A stretch of 64,000 bases of DNA, taken from assembly GCF_000153205.1 (NCBI RefSeq), contig NZ_CH672427.1, positions 1,210,667 through 1,274,666 of the forward strand. The letters run 5' to 3'. Below, piece by piece: positions 57,513 to 64,000 of this stretch. Under the pieces are notes generated by a model that made no database searches, had not been told where the DNA came from, and worked only from the letters and a program-made list of their open reading frames with translations. The position numbers and the translations under genes were made by a program. The DNA comes from Nitrococcus mobilis Nb-231. GTDB taxonomy: Bacteria; Pseudomonadota; Gammaproteobacteria; Nitrococcales; Nitrococcaceae. Each line of letters opens with the position of its first letter. Position 1 is the stretch's first letter.

Positions 57513-58579
57513 GATGCACGCACCGGTCTAATGAGGTGGTTAAGTGTCACAAACGTCAAAAGTAGCAGCGCAGCTCCAGCATTATGTGCTACCGCTACTG
57601 GAAGGGGCAAGATAAACAGGACGTTGCTCACCCCCAGAACGAATTGAGCGGTCACCAACAATGCGAGTACTACGGCGCTCCATGTCGCGACACGCCCGGG
57701 CACCCAGCGCCAGAGAGCGAGTGCCAATCCGAGGGTGAACACGGCGACGATTACGGCGCCCAATCGATGTACCAAATGGATAGCGACCCGCGCCGGCGCT
57801 TCGAGCACACCGTATTCGTAGTTGATCCCGAGTCCGCGCCACAGCACGAAACCCTCGCTGAAATCAGCATTAGGCCAAATCTGTCCATCATGACAGGCCG
57901 GAAACTGATTGCACGCCAACGCTGCGTAATTGGAGCTCGTCCAGCCGCCGAGCGCAATCTGCGCTACCACGAGAACCAAGCCGAGCGCCAAAGCCGCTTT
58001 TAGCCAAAATTTCGGAACGAGCCCACTCGAACTCTCGCCGGAGCGCCTCATTCGTAAGACTTGCCACCACAGTAATGAGACGATCGTCAGTCCACCGAGC
58101 AGATGCGCGAGCACGACCACCGGCTTGAGCTGCCAAGTCACCGTCCACATCCCGAGTAAAGCCTGAAATACCACCAAGCCGAGCAAAAGCAGCGGGATAA
58201 CCAGTGGATAGCCCGAAATTTTGCGCTTACGCCAAGCGGCAATTGCTAAACCGAGAATCAGCAACCCAAGAGCACCGGCGAAATAGCGATGGATCATCTC
58301 CTTCCAACCTTTGGCCGCCTCGAGCGGGCGGTGTGGATAGGCTGCCTGCGCCGCCTGCTGCGCAGCCGGGCTCTCCGGTACCGTCAGATGACCGTAGCAA
58401 CCAGGCCAATCGGGGCAACCGAGCCCGGCGTCGCTTAGGCGCACATACGCGCCGAGCACTACCACACCGAGCGCGAGCACCGTCGCTAGTAGCGAGAAAC
58501 GATAAAACCACGGGCTTGCCACCGTCGCTCCTCTGGCCGTCATCATTGGATTCGCAGTCATCGTCTGGCTTGCAGTCAT
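57509..58579 (-). CDS. ctaA: Heme A synthase
   Basis: CtaA oxidises heme O to heme A. The 356 residues are very hydrophobic with eight predicted membrane helices. They contain the heme-liganding histidines in KEMIHRYFAGALGL, PVVVLAHLLGGLTI, HLVHRLGAVIV and AVAHNAGAALLL. The N-terminus has a curious repetitive start (MTASQTMTANPMMTARG), and initiation at a later Met is possible. It is 3 bp from the SCO-like gene. Confidence 0.95.
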   Translation of the reverse strand: MTASQTMTANPMMTARGATVASPWFYRFSLLATVLALGVVVLGAYVRLSDAGLGCPDWPGCYGHLTVPESPAAQQAAQAAYPHRPLEAAKGWKEMIHRYFAGALGLLILGLAIAAWRKRKISGYPLVIPLLLLGLVVFQALLGMWTVTWQLKPVVVLAHLLGGLTIVSLLWWQVLRMRRSGESSSGLVPKFWLKAALALGLVLVVAQIALGGWTSSNYAALACNQFPACHDGQIWPNADFSEGFVLWRGLGINYEYGVLEAPARVAIHLVHRLGAVIVAVFTLGLALALWRWVPGRVATWSAVVLALLVTAQFVLGVSNVLFILPLPVAVAHNAGAALLLLTFVTLNHLIRPVRAS

Positions 58580-58582
58580 TGT

Positions 58583-59227
58583 TTAAAGATCCTGGGATTG
58601 TTGCTGATTGCGTTCAACTTGACGGTTGGAAACTCTTAATAAATGTTCCATATCATCAAGCATGCCACTGCCGTCAAACGGCACCGGGTAGGTCATCATA
58701 TTGAAAGCGCGATAGTCGATGATGAACACCCCCGTTCCCCCCTCAGCCGTGCCCGCGCGCTTCGCTAGCAAGGAAGCGATTCGCGGGTTGGGTGCGAGCA
58801 ATTCGAATACAACGGGCTGCGAGACCTTGGGCAAATCAGGCGCAGGAGCCCCGTGCGGCTGCAGCAACAATAGATGCACTCGGTCGGCATTCGCTCCAAG
58901 GGCTAGGCGCAGCCGGCGCAGCAGGTCCAATGACTCCAGGCAAACTCGCTCGCAGCGCCCGTCCACGACCAGGAGCAGATTCCAATAGCCGAGCAGATCG
59001 GCACGGCCGAACGGTGTTCCCGATCGAGTCGTCCAGTCACTGCTTGCCATTGCTTGCGGAGGTTGAATCAACTTGCCATGGTTGGTCGTACCGCTCGGCC
59101 ACAAACCCATCGTAAAGAGCAGCCATGCCAATAGCATGGGAGCGGCGAAAAGCCCTGCAATAATTAAAATTTGCATACGGGCACGACGCCGGCCCTGCCC
59201 CGATGTGGACTCGATATCAGTTGTCAT
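58583..59227 (-). CDS. Membrane-anchored SCO-like thioredoxin-fold protein
   Basis: A 214-residue protein with one N-terminal membrane helix (MQILIIAGLFAAPMLLAWLL) and a C-terminal soluble part. The CxxxC pair at 92/96 (DGRCERVCLESL) is like the copper-binding motif of SCO proteins, and GTGVFIIDYRAFNMMTY matches a thioredoxin-fold strand. Its place between surf1 and ctaA is the same as the hypothetical cox-assembly gene in Pseudomonas. A copper-delivery role to CuA is inferred. Confidence 0.65.
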   Translation of the reverse strand: MTTDIESTSGQGRRRARMQILIIAGLFAAPMLLAWLLFTMGLWPSGTTNHGKLIQPPQAMASSDWTTRSGTPFGRADLLGYWNLLLVVDGRCERVCLESLDLLRRLRLALGANADRVHLLLLQPHGAPAPDLPKVSQPVVFELLAPNPRIASLLAKRAGTAEGGTGVFIIDYRAFNMMTYPVPFDGSGMLDDMEHLLRVSNRQVERNQQQSQDL

Positions 59228-59948
59228 TGACTCGGCGCTTTAGATTAACTAGGAAATAGATGATTACTACTGCGGTCGCCATGGCGAACCATTGCGCCGC
59301 ATAGCCCAGATTCTTCTCCGGCCCCATGGCGGGTTTCGGCGGCACGCGGACGAAACCATCCCCCGCATCCGGATCGAGCCGGATAAGATAGGGTGTTACC
59401 CGGTAAGGCAGAGCTTGCGCGATATACGAGAAGTCTACATATCCGATCCGCTGCGGCCAATCGCCTTGCCCTACATACGCTCGACCCAGCCTGACGGCCA
59501 CCGACGGACCTTTGTCTATCACTCCGCTGACACCGCGTTCAGTCTCCGGTACGCCGACATCGGGGAGGACCTTTCTATCAAACGGCGCGGCTACCCAGCC
59601 GCGATCGACTAGAACGGCCGCACCCACATCGCTCAGCCGCAAAGGGGTGAGGACATGGTAGCCGACACGTCCCTTGTAAACTTGATTATCAAGCAAGAAT
59701 TGATGTGTGCTGTCGTATCGGCCACGGGCGGTAGCGATTCGGTGCTGCGCTACCGAGTACTCAGGCTCTGTCGTATTCAGATTGATGGCCGCTGCCTGGC
59801 GGCCAGCGTGTAGACTATCTAAATAAGCCTGGGTCTCTTTCGCCCGGTCGAGCTGCCAAAAACCAAGGGCAGTCAGCAGTGGCAGCACGAGCACCACTGC
59901 TAACGTGGGAACGAAACCTGGGCGGAATTCGTAAGAACCGATTCGCAT
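59217..59948 (-). CDS. SURF1-family cytochrome oxidase assembly protein
   Basis: A 243-residue membrane protein with two terminal helices (FVPTLAVVLVLPLLTALGFWQL at the start and AMATAVVIIYFLVNLK at the end) and a periplasmic middle domain. YHVLTPLRLSDVGAAVLVDRGWV is the SURF1 family signature. SURF1 helps insert heme A into CoxA. It overlaps the SCO-like gene by 11 bp. Confidence 0.95.
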   Translation of the reverse strand: MRIGSYEFRPGFVPTLAVVLVLPLLTALGFWQLDRAKETQAYLDSLHAGRQAAAINLNTTEPEYSVAQHRIATARGRYDSTHQFLLDNQVYKGRVGYHVLTPLRLSDVGAAVLVDRGWVAAPFDRKVLPDVGVPETERGVSGVIDKGPSVAVRLGRAYVGQGDWPQRIGYVDFSYIAQALPYRVTPYLIRLDPDAGDGFVRVPPKPAMGPEKNLGYAAQWFAMATAVVIIYFLVNLKRRVNDN

Positions 59949-59992
59949 TACCTGTCAGCCGGTTGTCGATGCCCACTACTGCCCTAATCACC

Positions 59993-59998
59993 TATAAT
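59993..59998 (+). promoter_or_regulatory. Possible -10 element of the DUF2909 gene
   Basis: A TATAAT hexamer lies 36 bp before the ATG of the small plus-strand gene, inside the 85-bp divergent gap to surf1. No convincing -35 was found at the right spacing, so this is a weak assignment. Confidence 0.35.
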
Positions 59999-60033
59999 TA
60001 CCAACTCATGATGCCAAATCACAGGAGTTTCAA

Positions 60034-60258
60034 ATGGCCGTGCTATTGATCAAGATAGGAATTGTCATCACCCTAATCGCCATTTTCATCAGCCTCATGT
60101 CCGCGGGTTTTTTCCTGGTCCGAGACGGCAGTAAGTCCCGCAGAATGCTCCAATCTCTAACCCTGCGCATCACATTGTCGGTGGTGCTGTTCGCACTGAT
60201 ACTTATTTTGATGTTTACTGGCGTTCTGCCCGTAAACCGTAGCCCGTTAACCTATTAA
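60034..60258 (+). CDS. Twin-transmembrane-helix protein (DUF2909)
   Basis: A 74-residue protein with two helices (IGIVITLIAIFISLMSAGFF and ITLSVVLFALILILMFTGVL). This matches DUF2909, a small gene commonly found between coxC and surf1 in Proteobacteria. CAGGAG precedes ATG 60034. It is convergent with coxC, overlapping it by 4 bp. Its role in oxidase assembly is assumed from location. Confidence 0.85.
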   Translation: MAVLLIKIGIVITLIAIFISLMSAGFFLVRDGSKSRRMLQSLTLRITLSVVLFALILILMFTGVLPVNRSPLTY

Positions 60259-61118
60259 ATCAAGACATAGACAAAGATAAACAGGCCAAGCCAGACCACA
60301 TCGACGAAATGCCAATACCAGGCCACGCCTTCGAAACCAAAATGATTCTCAGGTGTGAAATGCCCCTTCATGCAACGCAGCGTGATCACAATCAGCATGA
60401 TCGTTCCAATGGTGACGTGGAAACCATGGAAACCGGTCAGCATAAAGAACGTCGAGCCATAGACGCCGGTGTGCATCGTCAGGTTCATATGATGCCAAGC
60501 CTCGTAAAACTCATAGGCCTGAAACATCAAGAAGGTCGCGCCCAAGCCCACTGTTGCCCACATCCACTTGACCAGTTTTTCACGGTCAGCGGCTTTCAAC
60601 GCATGATGAGCAATCGTGATGGTCACGCCGGAGGTCAGCAGGAGAATGGTATTGATTGTCGGGATTGGCCAAGCCGGCATGTATTCAAATTCGAAATCTG
60701 CATGGCCGGGCCCCGCCGTGGGCCAATTGAGACTGAGCCCATCCCACAACAATTTGTTGGTTTCCACATCAACGCCACCCAGCCACGGCACCGAGAGAAC
60801 CCGTGCATAGTATAGCGCGCCGAAAAACGCGGCAAAAAACATCACTTCCGAGAAAATAAACCAGGACATCCCCCAGCGGAACGACCGGTCGACTTGTTCA
60901 TTGTATGCGCCGGCTACGCTTTCGCTGATTACGGTTCCGAGCCAACCGAACATCATGAAGATCAGGATGGCGAAGCCGAGAAGCATGGCCCATGGTCCCC
61001 AGCCCGCACCTTGGAAATACGAGGCCGTGCCCACCGCCAGTATAAACAACGCAATACTGCCGGTGATAGGCCAATGGCTTCCATGGGGTAAGTAGTAGCC
61101 ACCGTGTGTTGCAGCCAT
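60255..61118 (-). CDS. ctaE: Cytochrome c oxidase subunit III
   Basis: CoxC from ATG 61118 (MAATHGGYYLPHGSHWPITG) is a 287-residue protein of seven membrane helices. GGAGG lies about 10 bases upstream. Family stretches include RWGMSWFIFSEVMFFAAFFG, WPTAGPG and GFHGFHVTIGTI. It stabilises the CoxA/CoxB core. It is downstream of coxA and the small 42-residue gene. Confidence 0.97.
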   Translation of the reverse strand: MAATHGGYYLPHGSHWPITGSIALFILAVGTASYFQGAGWGPWAMLLGFAILIFMMFGWLGTVISESVAGAYNEQVDRSFRWGMSWFIFSEVMFFAAFFGALYYARVLSVPWLGGVDVETNKLLWDGLSLNWPTAGPGHADFEFEYMPAWPIPTINTILLLTSGVTITIAHHALKAADREKLVKWMWATVGLGATFLMFQAYEFYEAWHHMNLTMHTGVYGSTFFMLTGFHGFHVTIGTIMLIVITLRCMKGHFTPENHFGFEGVAWYWHFVDVVWLGLFIFVYVLI

Positions 61119-61228
61119 TTTTAAAACACCTCCGTAAGGCCCGTTATTTTGATGCCGCATAATCGGCACATACAGCCGTTAGCCCTAAACACGCAGTGCT
61201 AATCAGGCTGTCATGGATCATTTACCGA

Positions 61229-61357
61229 TTAATAAAATATGCGTTCCAAATAGAACGCGATGTAGACCGTAAAGGCAACCACGGACAGAATAATCACGGT
61301 ACGTCGCACTTTACGTCTGCGTTCCTCGGAATCCATTTGCTGTGACATCGTTTTCAT
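61229..61357 (-). CDS. Small single-helix protein in the cox cluster
   Basis: Reading from ATG 61357 to TAA 61229 gives 42 residues: a charged start (SQQMDSEERRRKVRR) followed by one membrane helix (TVIILSVVAFTVYIAFYLE). Small single-helix proteins are annotated at this place (between coxA and ctaG) in other Proteobacteria as cytochrome oxidase small assembly proteins. An ATG at 61348 would give 39 residues. Expression is inferred from operon position. Confidence 0.7.
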   Translation of the reverse strand: MKTMSQQMDSEERRRKVRRTVIILSVVAFTVYIAFYLERIFY

Positions 61358-61372
61358 CGTCTCGTCCGGGTA

Positions 61373-61405
61373 AGCCCGGCGACCCTGCGCTGCAGTCGCC
61401 GGGCT
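61373..61405. promoter_or_regulatory. Large hairpin between coxA and the small gene
   Basis: AGCCCGGCGAC and GTCGCCGGGCT form a perfect 11-bp GC-rich stem around CCTGCGCTGCA. On the coding (minus) strand it has no U-run, so it may weaken or protect the transcript after coxA rather than end it. It would keep CoxA at a different level from the downstream genes. Confidence 0.6.
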
Positions 61406-61438
61406 TTACATATATGCCCGAAGCAATGGTCCGTGCAA

Positions 61439-63049
61439 TTAAGAATGCGCGTCCCCTCTGGCCATGACCTTGCTGATATCGGGCGGCGTCTGGAAACTGT
61501 GATAGGGCGCCGGTGAGGGTATTTCCCACTCCATCCCATGCGCGCCCTCCCAGCTCCTAGCATCCGCCTTAACTCCGCCACGAATCGCTTTGATAATGAT
61601 CCAAAGGAAAATCAGCTGGGAGAAACCGAAAACAAAGCCACCGACTGTGGAGACCATGTTCCACTCGGTGAACTGCACCGCATAGTCCGGAATGCGTCGC
61701 GGCATACCGGCCAGGCCCACGAAGTGCTGCGGGAAATAAAGCACGTTCACCGAAGCCACTGACAGCCAGAAATGCAGTTTACCGAGCTGCTCGTCATACA
61801 TATTGCCGGTCCATTTCGGCAGCCAGTAATACGCCGCCGCTATGATCGCAAACGCGGCACCCGTGACGAGCACGTAGTGGAAGTGCGCGACCACGAAATA
61901 GCCGTCCTGATACTGGAAATCGACCGAAGCGATCGCCAGCATCAGCCCCGAGAAACCGCCGATGGAGAACAAAATCACGAACGCCAACGCAAACAGCATC
62001 GGGGTCTCGAAGGTCATGGAACCTTCCCACATGGTGGCTACCCAGTTGAATACCTTCACCCCGGTGGGCACCGCGATCAACATGGTTGCATACATAAAGA
62101 ACAGCTCACCGGCCAGCGGCATGCCGACAGTGAACATGTGATGCGCCCAAACGATAAACGATAGGAACGCGATCGAGGCGGTCGCATAGACCATCGAAGC
62201 GTAACCGAACAGCGGCTTGCGGGCGAAGGTCGGGATGATCTGAGAGACGATCCCGAACGCCGGCAGAATCATGATGTACACCTCGGGATGCCCGAAGAAC
62301 CAAAAGATGTGCTGGTACATCACGGGGTCGCCGCCGCCGGCGGCATTAAAGAAATGGGTGCCGAAATACTGGTCGGTAAGCAACATCGTAACCGCACCCG
62401 CGAGCACCGGCATCGCGGCGATCAGCAGGAAGGCGGTGATAAGCCAGGTCCATATGAACAGTGGCATCATCATCAACGTCATCCCCGGCGCCCGCATGTT
62501 GAAGATGGTGGCGATGATGTTAATGGCTCCCAAAATCGAGGACATGCCCATCAAATGGACTGCGAAGATAATGAACGGGAACGCTTGCCCCGTTTCCAGC
62601 ATCAGCGGGGGATACATCGTCCAGCCACCGGCCGGCCCGCCACCGGGCATGAACAGGGTGGACAGCAACAGGGTGAATGCGAATGGCAGCAGCCAAAAGC
62701 TCCAGTTATTCAACCGGGGCAGTGCCATATCCGGCGCACCGAGCATCATCGGTATCTGCCAGTTGGCGAGCCCGACGAAGCCCGGCATGATGGCGCCGAA
62801 GATCATGACCAGCCCGTGCAGCGTGGTCATCTCATTGAAGAAATAAGGATCGACCAGCTGCATTCCTGGTTGGAAAAGCTCTGCCCGAATGATCAACGCC
62901 ATTGTCCCGCCGATGAAGAACATCATCAGCGAAAACAACAGGTACAATGTACCGATATCTTTATGGTTGGTCGTGAAAACCCACCGTAAAAGCCCAGGCT
63001 CGGGCCCCTCGTGATGGTGGGCATCCGCCGCGTGGTCAACAGCACTCAT
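61439..63049 (-). CDS. ctaD: Cytochrome c oxidase subunit I
   Basis: The catalytic heme-copper subunit of an aa3-type oxidase. The 536 residues include heme and CuB ligands in TTLHGLVMIFGAIMPGF, FFGHPEVYIMILPAFG (His and cross-linked Tyr), VWAHHMFTVG and VVAHFHYVLVTG. GAGGAGG precedes the ATG. It has at least twelve membrane helices. coxB is upstream across about 115 bp containing a short CCGCCGC/GCGGCGG hairpin (63134-63148). Confidence 0.98.
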   Translation of the reverse strand: MSAVDHAADAHHHEGPEPGLLRWVFTTNHKDIGTLYLLFSLMMFFIGGTMALIIRAELFQPGMQLVDPYFFNEMTTLHGLVMIFGAIMPGFVGLANWQIPMMLGAPDMALPRLNNWSFWLLPFAFTLLLSTLFMPGGGPAGGWTMYPPLMLETGQAFPFIIFAVHLMGMSSILGAINIIATIFNMRAPGMTLMMMPLFIWTWLITAFLLIAAMPVLAGAVTMLLTDQYFGTHFFNAAGGGDPVMYQHIFWFFGHPEVYIMILPAFGIVSQIIPTFARKPLFGYASMVYATASIAFLSFIVWAHHMFTVGMPLAGELFFMYATMLIAVPTGVKVFNWVATMWEGSMTFETPMLFALAFVILFSIGGFSGLMLAIASVDFQYQDGYFVVAHFHYVLVTGAAFAIIAAAYYWLPKWTGNMYDEQLGKLHFWLSVASVNVLYFPQHFVGLAGMPRRIPDYAVQFTEWNMVSTVGGFVFGFSQLIFLWIIIKAIRGGVKADARSWEGAHGMEWEIPSPAPYHSFQTPPDISKVMARGDAHS

Positions 63050-63164
63050 TTAAAACCTCCTCGGCACGATTTCCTTAACATTCGGAAAAATCCCTCAACG
63101 CGTCGCCACCGCTTCGCGGAAAGCCGCATTGCACCGCCGCTGCGGCGGAGGCCACGCTGATCAG

Positions 63165-64000
63165 TTAGCTTTGAGTCTGAGCTACATCGATCGCAGGCGA
63201 GGGCTCGGCGGCGGCCTGTTCAGCACCTTCCGAGGCACTCTGGCGCTTTTTCTCCTCGGCCAGCCACTTCTTGTACTCCTCCGGAGTCTTGGCTATCACC
63301 ACGATCGGCATAAAGCCATGGTCACGCCCGCAAAGCTCGGCGCATTGTCCCCGATACACGCCAGGCTGCTCGATATTCGCCCACGCTCTGTTAATGTATC
63401 CAGGGATGGCATCCATTTTCCAGCCAAAATCCGGCACCCACCAGGAATGAATCACGTCATCAGCGGTGATCAGGAAACGAATCTTGGTATTGATCGGCAC
63501 CACCAACGGCTTATCCACATTGCGCAGATAATTATCCACCCGCTCCGGCCGCACCGAAGATCCCAGCACTCGGGCTTGGTTGCTCTGTTCGTCGAGCTTG
63601 CTGTAAAAGCTGACCCCCTCGCCGAGGTAGTCGTAGCGCCACTGCCATTGATAACCGGTGACTTTGATATCCATGTCGGCGTTATCGGTGTCGTACATCA
63701 ACACCAGCCCCCGAGTCGCGGCGATTGCCATGCCGACCAGGATAAGCAATGGAAGAACCGTCCAAACGATTTCTATGGTCGTATTGTGGTGAAACTGAGC
63801 GGCGACGGCACCTTGCGATTTGCGATGATAGTACATCGAATAACCCATCGCGCCGAAAACGATGATGCCGATAAAAATCGTGATCCACAGCACGAGCATG
63901 TTCAGATCGTAGTTCATGTGCGCAATGCTCGTTACGCCGTACGGCAGGTTCAATTCCCCGAGCCCTGCCCATGCCGGGGTCGCAGCAAGCGCCAACCCCC
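63165..64000 (-). CDS. ctaC: Cytochrome c oxidase subunit II, partial (N-terminus beyond window)
   Basis: CoxB brings electrons from cytochrome c to CoxA through CuA. The reading covers about 278 residues and runs off the window edge at 64000; the edge residues LALAATPAWA are probably the end of a signal peptide. Two membrane helices are followed by the CuA domain, whose ligands are in GQCAELCGRDHGFM. Its YQWQWRYDYLG stretch is the conserved aromatic electron-entry region. There is no fused cytochrome c domain in the visible part. Confidence 0.97.
   Translation of the reverse strand, partial: GLALAATPAWAGLGELNLPYGVTSIAHMNYDLNMLVLWITIFIGIIVFGAMGYSMYYHRKSQGAVAAQFHHNTTIEIVWTVLPLLILVGMAIAATRGLVLMYDTDNADMDIKVTGYQWQWRYDYLGEGVSFYSKLDEQSNQARVLGSSVRPERVDNYLRNVDKPLVVPINTKIRFLITADDVIHSWWVPDFGWKMDAIPGYINRAWANIEQPGVYRGQCAELCGRDHGFMPIVVIAKTPEEYKKWLAEEKKRQSASEGAEQAAAEPSPAIDVAQTQS

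Overview
The window is a gammaproteobacterial chromosome segment of moderately high GC. The gene orders hisG-hisD-murA-ibaG-mlaBCDEF, kdsD-kdsC-lptCAB-rpoN-hpf-ptsN-hprK-rapZ, rng-maf-rlmH-rsfS-nadD-proA-holA-lptE-leuS and coxB-coxA-coxC-SURF1-ctaA-cyoE are the usual ones in free-living Gammaproteobacteria. HPr kinase next to rapZ and a cox block of this type suggest a Chromatiales- or Xanthomonadales-like lineage rather than an enteric one. The genus cannot be fixed from the sequence. An aa3-type oxidase implies aerobic respiration.

Positions 1-35,500 are mostly core genes. They cover histidine biosynthesis (hisD partial), MurA, the Mla lipid-trafficking system, Kdo synthesis (KdsD, KdsC) and the Lpt lipopolysaccharide bridge (LptC, LptA, LptB). 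These are followed by sigma-54 with its nitrogen-PTS neighbours (HPF, PtsN, a divergent HprK, RapZ, NPr). On the minus strand follow TldE/TldD, a nitrilase-family enzyme, YhdP, RNase G, Maf, RlmH, RsfS, NadD, ProA, HolA, LptE and LeuS. Then come a zinc-ribbon protein, an orphan LuxR-type response regulator and an RpoE-like ECF sigma factor with no adjacent anti-sigma gene. A DUF938 methyltransferase next to it is broken by an in-frame stop and truncated.

Positions 35,500-53,400 are accessory. They hold a SIMPL-domain protein, an astacin/metzincin-type protease and a DUF433/DUF5615 toxin-antitoxin pair. A HicA/HicB pair follows, in which HicA has Tyr at the catalytic His position. Next is a 1908-residue protein of about 14 Calx-beta domains, with near-perfect 705-bp tandem repeats, then a PEP-CTERM protein and a convergent type I secretion ABC/HlyD pair. 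The stretch ends with a Uma2-family protein, a VapC C-terminal scrap, an unknown membrane protein, a 1-Cys peroxiredoxin and an ORF6N-like protein. The large repeat protein has no Sec signal and lies beside the type I exporter, so the two may form a surface-adhesin system, but this is inferred from position only.

Positions 53,400-64,000 return to core genes: SohB, TusA, an unlisted 58-residue protein, LipA, CyoE, CtaA, an SCO-like CxxxC protein, SURF1, a DUF2909 protein, CoxC, a 42-residue single-helix protein, CoxA and CoxB (cut by the window edge). The cox block has no ctaG (Cox11) where one would normally be. I saw no rRNA, tRNA, CRISPR array, complete insertion sequence or replication origin.
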